Assembly (NCBI GenBank): GCA_024277285.1
Contig: JAJRVM010000089.1
Span: 1 to 9,805 of the forward strand
Origin: Planctomycetota bacterium
Lineage (GTDB): Bacteria; Planctomycetota; Planctomycetia; Pirellulales; Pirellulaceae
Length of the DNA stretch: 9,805 bases
Direction: 5' to 3'
Made by a program: the position numbers and the translations under genes
Shown: positions 1-6,672 of the stretch, piece after piece
How positions within the stretch are numbered: the first letter of the stretch is position 1
Layout of the letters: each line of letters opens with the position of its first letter
The notes under the pieces: model-generated
Seen by the model: only the letters and a program-made list of their open reading frames with translations
What the model was told of the DNA's origin: nothing
The model's database searches: none

Positions 1-1049
1 ACGAAAACCCAACCATCTTCGCCAATCCACTTAGTGCCACCGCGGTTGCGGTCACCAATGGTGCTCGTAACGCCGCCCGGATACTGACATTGGATCTCGT
101 AGTGATGAGGCGAATTATAAACGTCGGTATTAGGGAACGTCCAGCCGACCGTTTCGACTCGCACCGGACCACGATCGTCCATGTTCAGACCCCAGTGAGC
201 GATATCATTGTGATGGCCAATCCAATCCATCAGCACACCGCCCCCGAAGGCCAGGTGCCCTCGCCACCAGCGATGATATCGCGCCTGCATGTAGGGCAGC
301 TTTGGCGACGGTCCACACCAGAAGTCATAGTCGACATGCTCGGGCGGCGCTTTGATCGTCGTGTCGCCGTTGGGGCCGGCATAGCCAGTTGGAAGCCCCA
401 CTTCGACGCGTTGGACTTTGCCGATATGGCCGTTGCGGACCAGTTGCACAGCGCGGCGAAAGCGCGAGTCGGAGCGTTGTTGTGAACCGACTTGGAAGAC
501 CGCCTTGCGTTTTTCGACTTCGCGGCAGATCAGTAGACCTTCGTGGAATCGGTGCGTCAATGGCTTTTCGCAATAGACATCCTTGCCGGCGCGCAGGGCT
601 TCTAACGCGATCAACGCATGCCAATGGTCGGGCGTGGCGACAATCACGGCGTCAATATCGGGTCGCGCACAAAGTTGGCGGAAGTCGGCATAGAGTTTGA
701 GGCCCCGGAACTGGCCTGCCTTCGTGCGTCGCGCGTAGGCTCGTTCAATGCGTTGCTTCGCTCCGTCGCGACCCAGTGCTGTCCCTTCGCCCCAGGGTCG
801 GTCTCGGTAGTGCAGCGAATCGACGTCGCAGGCAGCTACGATCTGTGCATCGCGTTCCTTAATAACCGCATCGATCAAGTTGAAACCGCGTGAGCCGAGT
901 CCGACAATTCCCAGCGTGATCCGTGCACCTGGCGCCTCGCGCGAGGTCATGCCAAACGCTGAGGCAGGAAGAAATGTCACTCCCGCTGCTGTGGTCGCGG
1001 CCGTACGCAAGAGCGTGCGGCGGTCGAAGCGAAAATGCTTGGTATTCAT
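1..1049 (-). CDS. Gfo/Idh/MocA family oxidoreductase with Tat signal, C-terminus cut by window edge
   Basis: The minus frame from the ATG at 1049-1047 stays open to the window edge (349 full codons), so the C-terminus is missing. Seen: a twin-arginine signal at residues 10-15 (RRTLLR) followed by an Ala-rich hydrophobic stretch to about residue 33; a Rossmann dinucleotide motif GLGSRG at 50-55; the family motif EKP at 161-163 in CEKPLTH; and a GGGVLMDWIGHHNDIAHW block at about 269-286, the usual substrate-pocket Asp/His region of planctomycete members. Family knowledge: these are NAD(P)-dependent dehydrogenases acting on sugars or polyols, and planctomycetes carry many Tat-exported paralogues. 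The substrate cannot be told. The start is supported by AAGGAC 8 nt upstream. The next gene upstream on this strand lies 220 bases away, so shared transcription is uncertain. Confidence 0.93.
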   Translation of the reverse strand, partial: MNTKHFRFDRRTLLRTAATTAAGVTFLPASAFGMTSREAPGARITLGIVGLGSRGFNLIDAVIKERDAQIVAACDVDSLHYRDRPWGEGTALGRDGAKQRIERAYARRTKAGQFRGLKLYADFRQLCARPDIDAVIVATPDHWHALIALEALRAGKDVYCEKPLTHRFHEGLLICREVEKRKAVFQVGSQQRSDSRFRRAVQLVRNGHIGKVQRVEVGLPTGYAGPNGDTTIKAPPEHVDYDFWCGPSPKLPYMQARYHRWWRGHLAFGGGVLMDWIGHHNDIAHWGLNMDDRGPVRVETVGWTFPNTDVYNSPHHYEIQCQYPGGVTSTIGDRNRGGTKWIGEDGWVF

Positions 1050-1269
1050 CGGGGAAAGTCCTTGTAACGTGCATTAGGTGGGTGGGAGCGAGATGTTGCG
1101 AATCGTCTGGATGGTGCTCTTTATTTGCGCCTCGCGACAAGTTGGGTGGGGCCTATCATTGCGATAACCGATATCCAAGAGTATGTCATGTGCGTCATCC
1201 CATGAAAAGGCGCGATGCCCAAATAGACAGGCGGGGCACGGACGATGCGGTGTCGCGCTGGACGCTTCA
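1050..1269. other. Intergenic gap between two minus-strand genes
   Basis: I see no convincing gene here. Short frames exist on both strands but lack protein-like composition or a supported start. Apart from the ribosome binding site at its left end, I found no strong hairpin or promoter. Confidence 0.5.
1058..1063 (-). promoter_or_regulatory. Ribosome binding site of the left oxidoreductase
   Basis: The minus strand reads AAGGAC, 8 nt before the ATG at 1049. This fixes the start just ahead of the Tat signal. Confidence 0.6.
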
Positions 1270-1740
1270 TCACTCCGCTTCGTCACGCACCGGTATCTGC
1301 AAGAGGACCAATATGATCGCGACGATGGCAAGGGCGACATCGATGTTGACGAACCCCGGTTTTGTACCTTTCAATCCGGCAAATATCCCCAACAACCAGT
1401 AGTCCAACACGACAACGAGAGCCGCAAAGGAAAAAAACGACGTGCGCAACAAACGACAGAAACGGCGAGTTGCGGCTTGCGAAGAACGGGTCTGTGTAAG
1501 CCGGGATTCCGCGAAAAAAACGCGCACTACCAATGGCGAAAGAAAACCTGCAACGATAAGGCCTGGGTAGACGATTCCCCAAGTCGCTACGGTCGTAAGT
1601 GCGATTATGTCTCTGGGGTGTCGAGGTGGGACAAGCAGCCCAAGGGCCAAGAATGCAGCGGGGACAGCAGCTAGGATGATGACAACGCGTCGAGTGCACT
1701 TCAACCGCAGCGATGCGGGGTCTTGGTTCTTGGTGGACAT
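1270..1740 (-). CDS. Small four-helix membrane protein, function unknown
   Basis: 156 residues from ATG 1740-1738. The chosen start begins MSTKNQDP, giving a polar N-terminus directly before the first helix. The frame could extend 21 codons upstream to 1803, but that part looks like non-coding sequence. Four hydrophobic segments are visible, at about residues 19-38, 45-70, 100-122 and 132-150. A basic loop (about 79-99, rich in R, Q, S, T) lies between helices 2 and 3, and an acidic tail (RDEAE) ends the protein. I do not recognise a family and see no catalytic motif. The strong hydrophobic periodicity in this frame, against low-complexity basic reading in the opposing frames, is the main evidence for coding. 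The ribosome binding site is weak. A cytoplasmic-membrane location is inferred. Confidence 0.66.
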   Translation of the reverse strand: MSTKNQDPASLRLKCTRRVVIILAAVPAAFLALGLLVPPRHPRDIIALTTVATWGIVYPGLIVAGFLSPLVVRVFFAESRLTQTRSSQAATRRFCRLLRTSFFSFAALVVVLDYWLLGIFAGLKGTKPGFVNIDVALAIVAIILVLLQIPVRDEAE

Positions 1741-1919
1741 AGTATTGTACTTGTTGTGCCGATTCGAAACCACGTGAACCGAGCGGCCTTGTGGTTTCCG
1801 CATCGAAGGAATCTATCGAAGGAATCCGCCACATTCTGAAATCGCTGAGACTCTTCGCGCATGAAAACCAAAAACAGCGAACACTCACCACGAGTTCCTC
1901 GGAGACTCAAAAAAACACG

Positions 1920-2669
1920 TCATTCAAAATCTATGGTCACCACCGCGACGCAACGAAAAGCGGGTAAGTCGATTCGGTACCCATCTTGGTCAGTAGTAGG
2001 CGTGAGCGGTTGGTTGGTAACGACGTTGCGAATCTGGCGGATGACGCGGTTCGTTCGGAGAATAATCTGGACGTTTTTGCAGGGAGGTGGCGGTGGGCGA
2101 TTGATTCTGGCGTCGAGGTCAGCGATCGGTCGGCCGTCACGCGTGCGAGTTCGGCCGGTGAAGACCCAAGAGAAATCATTGACCAAGGCGACCGTGACGC
2201 GTCGCTTGGTCTCGTTGGTGTAAAAGACCGCGTGCATCTTCGGCGCACCGCCGCGCACGGCTAGTGGCGCTGAGGTTATGGCATCGTTGATCTCCTCGAT
2301 AAACGCCTTCCCCACGCGGTTCATGCCACCACGAGGGTCGTGCCAGTGCCATTCGGGTTTCTGGTAGACCACTTGACCGCCGCTGCGTGTGAATCGCACA
2401 ATCGCCTCTTGCATGCGCCGTGTCAAGTGTTCTCGCGCGGGAATAAACAACACGTGACAACCGTCCAGCCGTCCTTGCTCCAGCTGGCTGTCGGTGACAA
2501 TGCCGACCGGCAGATGCGAGCGCAACAGAGTTGTAAACGCACCATAGACGGGGTAAAGGACTTGTTGCCAGGCGCGCGATTCGTCGGGCAAATAATGATC
2601 GCGAGCATATTCGCTGTAATGGACTGCTCCCCAGCGAATCGGTTGAGTGCCGGCCAAGGCGGGCGCCAT
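1920..2669 (-). pseudogene. C-terminal remnant of a glycosidase-like protein (beta-galactosidase trimerisation-like region), 5' part missing
   Basis: About 249 codons of good protein sequence end at a stop at 1920-1922. The recognisable part begins near the MAPALAGTQP block at 2669 and continues through GAVHYSEYARDHYLP, VLYPVYGAF, LPVGIVTDSQLEQGRLDG, a glutamine-amidotransferase-like turn (VLFIPAREHLTRRM ... GGQVVYQKP), a VTVALVNDFSWV beta-strand block and a proline run (PPPPP) before a terminal beta-rich segment. This resembles the region after the catalytic barrel in GH42-type or related bacterial glycosidases, known from family memory only. No catalytic barrel is present, and the frame has no sensible start. 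A TTG at 2711 is possible, but codons upstream of about 2670 read as the antisense of a sulfatase tail, and a stop follows at 2804-2802. I call it a truncated remnant. It may still be transcribed, but function is unlikely. Confidence 0.62.
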
Positions 2670-2894
2670 CTGCACGACGATGTGGGTGAAACCATCGACT
2701 TGGCCGCTCAACAGCCGGAGCGTGTCGCGCGCATGTCGGCACAGCTCCGCACACTTTACCGCGAAGTACGTGACGAGAGCCCTGTCTGGCCAGCTTGGAC
2801 ATCACCGCGTTACGAGGGCCAGCGCATCAAAGCCGCGCGCAACGCGGGTATCTGGCCGGAGTGGAAGAAGAACGATAACCGTCCACAGAAATAA
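2667..2894 (+). pseudogene. C-terminal tail of a sulfatase, rest of gene missing
   Basis: From about 2667 the plus frame reads HLHDDVGETIDLA, then QQPERVARM, then LRTLYREVRDESPVWPAW, SPRYEGQRI and WPEWKKNDNRPQK, ending at TAA 2892-2894 (75 codons). The pattern D-x-G-E-x-x-D-L-A followed by QxPE and an amphipathic helix is typical of the C-terminal end of planctomycete and bacteroidete arylsulfatases of the formylglycine-dependent family. The catalytic domain, including the CxPxR motif and metal ligands, is absent. The frame remains open leftward to 2340, but that part overlaps the glycosidase-like remnant on the other strand and looks like its shadow. No plausible start lies at the left end of the fragment. 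I read it as the surviving 3' end of a deleted gene. Confidence 0.6.
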
Positions 2895-3257
2895 CGGGCA
2901 AAGAAAGAAGTGTGTTGCCAACGTCGTCTCTGACCTCAGTCGCTAGCTGTTCGCCCGCGTTGCCACATCGAGCAACCATGCGCGGAACAAGAACGAGATA
3001 GGCAGCTCCACCGCCGCGGGCCGAGTTCTTGTCACTTTGCGGCGATGGATGCAAAACGCGGCTGGATTGCGGCGTCCGCGGGGTCCGCAAAGTGTTCCGG
3101 TTATGCGAGTCTTGCCGAAACTGACGATTCTGTCGCGAGTGCCAGCCCAATGCAAACACGTTCGGCCAACCATCGAGCCGGAACGTGAGCTACGTTTGGA
3201 ATACTGTGTGGCTCTCGATAACAAAACGCACCATTTCGCGAGCGGAGTATCGGCAAC
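2895..3257. other. Gene-poor region between sulfatase remnant and PilZ-like gene
   Basis: I see no convincing gene. Two things stand out: a GGGCAAAGAA motif at 2896-2905, directly after the sulfatase stop, which recurs near the right edge of the window; and a 10-bp perfect inverted repeat at 3033-3094. The right end should hold the promoter and the weak GGAG ribosome binding site of the PilZ-like gene. Confidence 0.5.
3033..3094. repeat. 10-bp perfect inverted repeat
   Basis: CACTTTGCGG at 3033-3042 pairs with CCGCAAAGTG at 3085-3094 across a 42-nt GC-rich loop. The role is unknown. No T-run follows, so a simple intrinsic terminator is not indicated. Confidence 0.4.
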
Positions 3258-3698
3258 ATGTTTCGGACGAAACAGCGCGACGAACAGAATAAAGCGGCAG
3301 CATATCTCCGGCGGGTCTGTGATCTGACCAGCCCCAACTTGCCTCGATTCGATGATCTGCGCGGTGACCACCGGCAGAATCGAACGATTCCCGTCCTTCT
3401 GACGCCGTGGGAAGATGGGCGCGCCATCGTTACGGACTCGGTAACTGCGTTGACCAAGGACGTCAGTGACCGTGGGCTATCGCTGACGCTTCCTGCGCCG
3501 TTTCGTGCTGAAGAAGTGGTGGCCGGATTGTGGTTGCCAGGTGCGCCCGATGCTGGCGAACCGCGGTTTCTATTGGGATTGACGCGACAAAATGTGCCGA
3601 TCGGTGGCGGCTTCTGGGCGCTCGGTATCGAAACTCGTCGTGTTCTCTCGGCCACCGAGGCGGAACCGTTGCTCCAGCTGGCTAAGACGCGGTTGTAA
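3258..3698 (+). CDS. Small PilZ-domain-like protein
   Basis: 146 residues, single domain. Seen: an N-terminal charged helix (1-20), an Arg cluster RGDHRQNR at 35-42 that contains an RxxxR pattern (R35, R39), then after a beta-rich stretch TKDVSDRGLSL at 66-76 containing D-x-S-x-x-G (D68, S70, G73). The order RxxxR then D/NxSxxG, separated by a beta strand, is the cyclic-di-GMP binding signature of PilZ domains. The remainder (LLGLTRQN, GFWALGIE) fits the later barrel strands. No signal peptide or membrane segment is seen, so it is probably cytoplasmic and may sense or respond to c-di-GMP. The start at ATG 3258 has a GGAG about 10 nt upstream. No partner gene is adjacent on the same strand. 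Similarity is motif-level, so another small beta-barrel is possible. Confidence 0.72.
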   Translation: MFRTKQRDEQNKAAAYLRRVCDLTSPNLPRFDDLRGDHRQNRTIPVLLTPWEDGRAIVTDSVTALTKDVSDRGLSLTLPAPFRAEEVVAGLWLPGAPDAGEPRFLLGLTRQNVPIGGGFWALGIETRRVLSATEAEPLLQLAKTRL

Positions 3699-3764
3699 AC
3701 GCAACCGATCGAGCAGTTGGCATTTGCGGCGTTGATGTCCGAGTAGATCGGCCGTTTGCCAACT
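3690..3764 (+). terminator. Two stem-loops after the PilZ-like gene, possible terminator
   Basis: CGGTTG/CAACCG at 3690-3695 and 3702-3707 forms a 6-bp hairpin straddling the stop codon. AGTTGGCA at 3715-3722 pairs perfectly with TGCCAACT at 3757-3764, with an inner CGGC/GCCG pairing (3727-3730 and 3751-3754). No U-tract follows, so a role in termination is weakly supported. Confidence 0.3.
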
Positions 3765-3904
3765 CCATCGTATGAACTACGAAATGAGTAACCGTTCGCG
3801 CCCTCGTTCTGGTGAAGGGCGACTGGATATGGCAGAAAGCTGTGAACGGTTGCTGCCAAACCAATTGCGCGGTCCGAGCGTACTCGTGCGAATACGATGA
3901 TAAG

Positions 3905-3933
3905 TTGAATAGGGTCGCAAAAAAGAGTAAGAT
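3905..3933 (+). promoter_or_regulatory. Sigma-70-like promoter candidate
   Basis: TTGAAT at 3905-3910 and TAAGAT at 3928-3933 are separated by exactly 17 nt. Each hexamer matches the housekeeping consensus at 4 of 6 positions. It would give a 5' leader of about 85 nt for the oxidoreductase at 4025. Confidence 0.35.
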
Positions 3934-4012
3934 CGGCTTCGTTGTTTACCCTGCCACGCAAATGTGTCTCGATTTGCGGCTGCCTATCCAGTCTCTTGAC
4001 CGAAGCCACCCT

Positions 4013-4018
4013 AGGAGA
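4013..4018 (+). promoter_or_regulatory. Ribosome binding site that fixes the oxidoreductase start
   Basis: AGGAGA lies 6 nt before ATG 4025, choosing this start over the upstream ATG at 3812 and placing the Tat signal at the N-terminus. Confidence 0.75.
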
Positions 4019-4024
4019 AGAACC

Positions 4025-5407
4025 ATGAAACGGCAAGCATCTCAAGCGTCGTCGGCAAAACCATCGCGGCGCGAGTTTCTTAAAAAGAGTGGGGTGGTAG
4101 CTGGTGGCGTGGCCTTGGCCGGACTTACCTGTCCGGCGGTGCATGCGGGCGAGAACAACACGATTCGGCTCGCTTTGATTGGCTGCGGAGGACGTGGCAG
4201 CGGGGCGGTTGGAAATGCGATGAATTCCGCCAACGGGCCGGTTGAACTGTTCGCAATGGCAGATGTTGTTGATGATAGGTTGACGCGAGCGCATAAAGCG
4301 CTGAGTAACAGTTTTGGCAAGCGAGTGAACGTTCCCAAGGAGCGGCAGTTTGTCGGGTTCGATGCTTACAAGAAAGCAATCGACTGCTTGGGACCGAATG
4401 ACGTGGCCATGATCACGAACTTTGCCTATTTCCGACCGACTCAATTGGAGTACGCGGTGAAAAAGGGCGTCAACGTCTTCATGGAAAAATCGTTTGCTCC
4501 CGATGCACCCGGTTTGCGTCGTTTGATCCGCGCGGGTGAGGCAGCGCAGAAGAAGAACCTGAAGATCGCGGCCGGGTTGCAGTGTCGGCACAGCGTGAAC
4601 CGCCAAGAGTTGATCAAGCGAATTCGCGATGGCGAACTTGGCGAATTGCAACTGATCCGCGCTTACCGCATGCACCCAGTTGGCGGCATGGGGCTGAAGC
4701 CGAAGGGATACGATGAGCTATTGTGGCAGATCCGCAACTTCGTTCGTTTTTTCTGGGTTTCTGGCGGGCTATTTGCCGAAATGAATATCCATCAGATTGA
4801 TGAGATCTGTTGGCTCAAAGGGGCCTACCCTGTCTCTGCGCTCGGTATCGGCGGTCGGGCGGCCAACGGTACGAATCACGGCCAAGGATTCGATGCGATC
4901 TCGATCGAATGGACGTTTGCCGACGGGACCAAGGCAACCGATGGCGTCCGCTGGCTCGGTGGGCATTGCTACAACCAATTTGCAACGTTCGCGCACGGGA
5001 CCAAATGTGCCGCGCAGTTTTCAGGGAATGTTCACGCGGGAACGACACGCATCTACAAGGATCAGCGCATTGCGGACGACAATATTTCATGGGAAGCGCC
5101 GAAAGAGCAATTCAGTCCCTGGGACGCGGAATGGAATGTATTGCTCGACAGCATTCGTAACGACAAGCCCCAAAATGAAGTGAAGCGGGCCGCGTATTCG
5201 AATTTCGCCGACTTGATGGGGCGCGCCGCCGTCCACTCAGGCAAGATGATTACGTGGGACGAGATGGTGAATTCGACGTTCCAATTCGTTAAGAATATTG
5301 ACGATATGGACTACGATACCGAACCGCCCGTGAAGGTCGGCCCAGACGGTTTCTATCCCGTACCGATCCCCGGAGAGTGGTCTGAAGTGACGAGCCCCAA
5401 TAGCTGA
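4025..5407 (+). CDS. Tat-exported Gfo/Idh/MocA family oxidoreductase
   Basis: 460 residues, complete. The N-terminus carries a textbook Tat signal, SRREFLKK at 14-21, then a hydrophobic GVVAGGVALAGL stretch and a probable cleavage after AVHA (residue 41). A Rossmann motif GCGGRGSG lies at 53-60. The place of the family EKP motif is taken by EKS at 154-156 (FMEKSFAPD). The pocket block GGLFAEMNIHQIDEICWL at about 248-264 keeps the His and Asp expected for catalysis. Length and layout fit planctomycete members. It probably oxidises or isomerises a sugar or inositol-type substrate with NAD(P), in the periplasm or equivalent compartment; the actual substrate is unknown. It is transcribed alone and convergent with the epimerase-like gene. 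The last codons and the TGA lie inside a 65-bp repeat. It is clearly different from the other oxidoreductase at the left edge. Confidence 0.95.
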   Translation: MKRQASQASSAKPSRREFLKKSGVVAGGVALAGLTCPAVHAGENNTIRLALIGCGGRGSGAVGNAMNSANGPVELFAMADVVDDRLTRAHKALSNSFGKRVNVPKERQFVGFDAYKKAIDCLGPNDVAMITNFAYFRPTQLEYAVKKGVNVFMEKSFAPDAPGLRRLIRAGEAAQKKNLKIAAGLQCRHSVNRQELIKRIRDGELGELQLIRAYRMHPVGGMGLKPKGYDELLWQIRNFVRFFWVSGGLFAEMNIHQIDEICWLKGAYPVSALGIGGRAANGTNHGQGFDAISIEWTFADGTKATDGVRWLGGHCYNQFATFAHGTKCAAQFSGNVHAGTTRIYKDQRIADDNISWEAPKEQFSPWDAEWNVLLDSIRNDKPQNEVKRAAYSNFADLMGRAAVHSGKMITWDEMVNSTFQFVKNIDDMDYDTEPPVKVGPDGFYPVPIPGEWSEVTSPNS

Positions 5408-5525
5408 TTGGCCGCGACTGGGCTTGTCCCGGTCGGGCCGCGACTGGTCCGCTACAGATGCCCAATAGCTGAGTGGCCACGACTGGGCTTGTCCCGGTCG
5501 AGCCCTGACTGGTCAGCTACAGACG
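5396..5525. repeat. Two tandem 65-bp hairpin-forming repeats
   Basis: Unit 1 is 5396-5460 and unit 2 is 5461-5525. They differ at 7 of 65 positions by my count (about 89% identity). Each starts CCCAATAGCTGA and ends CTACAGAYG. Each contains an 8-bp stem with one G-T pair (CGACTGGG, loop CTTGT, CCCGGTCG) and outer arms TAGCTGA/TCAGCTA, which are perfect in unit 2 and have one mismatch in unit 1. Unit 1 supplies the stop of the upstream oxidoreductase. Confidence 0.9.
5415..5500. terminator. Paired stem-loops between convergent genes, possible bidirectional terminator
   Basis: Hairpins at 5415-5435 and 5480-5500, one per 65-bp unit, lie between genes that converge at 5407 and 5533. The position suits a two-way transcription barrier. 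No U-tract is present, so this is inferred from position and structure. Confidence 0.4.
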
Positions 5526-5532
5526 CCCATTT

Positions 5533-6588
5533 CTAGAACTTTCCATCCCGTGTTTCAAAATGAGTTGGTTTCCCCAGCGACTGGCCGCCCCGCACCAACC
5601 AACCGGCAATCCACTCGATCAGCTTGTCTTCCGTTACGGTGGGCTGGCCCAGCAGATCGTGGCCGTGCCGCGAGTCGCTCAAGAGTGCATCGGGTGCCTC
5701 GGTTCCGACGATCTGCACCGGCTTGTCAAACAATTGGCCGAACTGTTGGGCAATGTCTCGTACACTCAGCTTGCGAGTACCTGCCACGTTGAGGACTGCG
5801 GGGGGGGAAGTGGCGTGATCAAAGCAACGCAGCGTCATGGCGTTGCTGTCGCCTTGCCAGATGGCGTTTACATAGCCCATGGTCACGTCGACTGGTTGGT
5901 CATTGAGCACTTTCTCGCCGATGTCGCGCAGCGTGCCGTAACGCATTTCGTTCGCATAAAACAAGCGAACAAAAGTCATCGGAGTTCTGTGTATTTGGCT
6001 GAAGTGCGTGAACATGCGTTCGCGTCCCAAGACGCTCATGGCATATTCGCCGATTGGCCCAGCATCGGTCGATTCGCGGGCGCCGGCGCTGGTGGCCGGG
6101 ACCAACGGATAAATATTGCCACTGGAATAGACAACCAGGCGAGAATCCGCAAACCGTTGGGCGACCATGCCGGGTAGAAAAACATTCATCGCCCATGTCA
6201 GGGCCTCGTTGCCGGTCGAACCGAATTTACGTGCTGCCGAGAAAATCACGTTGGGCACATCTGGCAGCGCTGCCAACTGTTTCTGGTCCAAGAGATCACA
6301 AACGATCGTTTTGATCCCAGAGGTTTCCAGTTGCGCGCGAATCGCGGGATTGGAGAATCGTGATACGCCGATGATCTGACGCGATGATCCTGCCGCGTCA
6401 CTGGCGCGCCGCGCCATGCGTGCCAGCGAGGGACCGGTCTTGCCGCCTACGCCAAGTATCATCAAGTTGCCTTCCATGTTCTTCATGGTCTCGACGACCT
6501 GAGCAGTGGGGCGACTGAGCATTTCCTCTAACTGGTCGAGGTCACGAATTTGGTCAACCGACATAAGATCCGTTTGCTGGCTTGGCAT
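5533..6588 (-). CDS. NAD(P)-binding epimerase/dehydratase-like protein (extended SDR fold)
   Basis: 351 residues from ATG 6588, chosen because AGGAAG lies 7 nt upstream; an in-frame extension to 6636 lacks such support. After a polar N-terminal segment of about 40 residues comes a Rossmann motif LMILGVGGKTG (42-52, glycines 46, 48, 49, 52), then CDLLD (97-101, the adenine-side acidic turn), NVIFSAA (113-119), VVYSSGNIYP (152-161) and a C-terminal substrate domain. These follow the order of the NAD-dependent epimerase/dehydratase family that acts on nucleotide sugars and similar compounds. The expected YxxxK reads YAMSV (182-186), so the usual catalytic Lys is missing. It probably forms an operon with the NRAMP-like gene 84 bases upstream. 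Substrate is unknown, and a binding or regulatory role is possible. Confidence 0.85.
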   Translation of the reverse strand: MPSQQTDLMSVDQIRDLDQLEEMLSRPTAQVVETMKNMEGNLMILGVGGKTGPSLARMARRASDAAGSSRQIIGVSRFSNPAIRAQLETSGIKTIVCDLLDQKQLAALPDVPNVIFSAARKFGSTGNEALTWAMNVFLPGMVAQRFADSRLVVYSSGNIYPLVPATSAGARESTDAGPIGEYAMSVLGRERMFTHFSQIHRTPMTFVRLFYANEMRYGTLRDIGEKVLNDQPVDVTMGYVNAIWQGDSNAMTLRCFDHATSPPAVLNVAGTRKLSVRDIAQQFGQLFDKPVQIVGTEAPDALLSDSRHGHDLLGQPTVTEDKLIEWIAGWLVRGGQSLGKPTHFETRDGKF

Positions 6589-6595
6589 TTCCGGA

Positions 6596-6601
6596 CTTCC
6601 T
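6596..6601 (-). promoter_or_regulatory. Ribosome binding site of the epimerase-like gene
   Basis: AGGAAG on the minus strand, 7 nt before ATG 6588, fixes the start at MPSQQTD. Confidence 0.6.
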
Positions 6602-6617
6602 AATAATGTACCCACGA

Positions 6618-6639
6618 TGTGTGACACGAGTGGCACACA
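6618..6639. promoter_or_regulatory. 22-bp near-perfect palindrome between two co-oriented genes
   Basis: TGTGTGACAC GA GTGGCACACA-type symmetry: 9 of 10 positions pair about the centre. It lies in the 84-base gap, 29 nt upstream of the epimerase-like start. It could be an operator for a dimeric regulator or an intercistronic stem-loop. No family can be named. Confidence 0.4.
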
Positions 6640-6672
6640 ACGTTTCTGCCAAAACGCGGCACGCGTATTGGT

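Larger units (their letters stand above)
3699..4024. other. Intergenic region upstream of the Tat oxidoreductase
   Basis: No gene is seen. The oxidoreductase frame is open back to 3812, but the 71 extra codons precede the Tat signal and are not protein-like. The region holds the stem-loops after the PilZ-like gene, a promoter-like pair at 3905-3933 and a strong ribosome binding site at 4013. Confidence 0.55.

Noticed and set aside
1183..1674. A 163-codon plus-strand frame opposite the small membrane protein
   Set aside because: Its composition is Arg/Asp/Gln-rich without order, whereas the minus frame shows four hydrophobic helices.
2340..2666. Leftward continuation of the sulfatase frame
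   Set aside because: It is antisense to well-formed glycosidase-like sequence and has no sulfatase features; only the part from about 2667 is kept.
2670..2801. Rightward extension of the glycosidase-like frame, including a TTG start at 2711
   Set aside because: The translated residues mirror the sulfatase tail on the other strand and do not resemble a glycosidase; a stop follows at 2804-2802.
3812..4024. Upstream extension of the oxidoreductase by 71 codons
   Set aside because: It would bury the Tat signal, is not protein-like, and AGGAGA at 4013 supports ATG 4025.
3101..4675. A 524-codon open frame on the minus strand
   Set aside because: It lies antisense to the Tat oxidoreductase and PilZ-like genes, is Arg/Ser/His-rich with no motif, and its length follows from the codon bias of the real genes.
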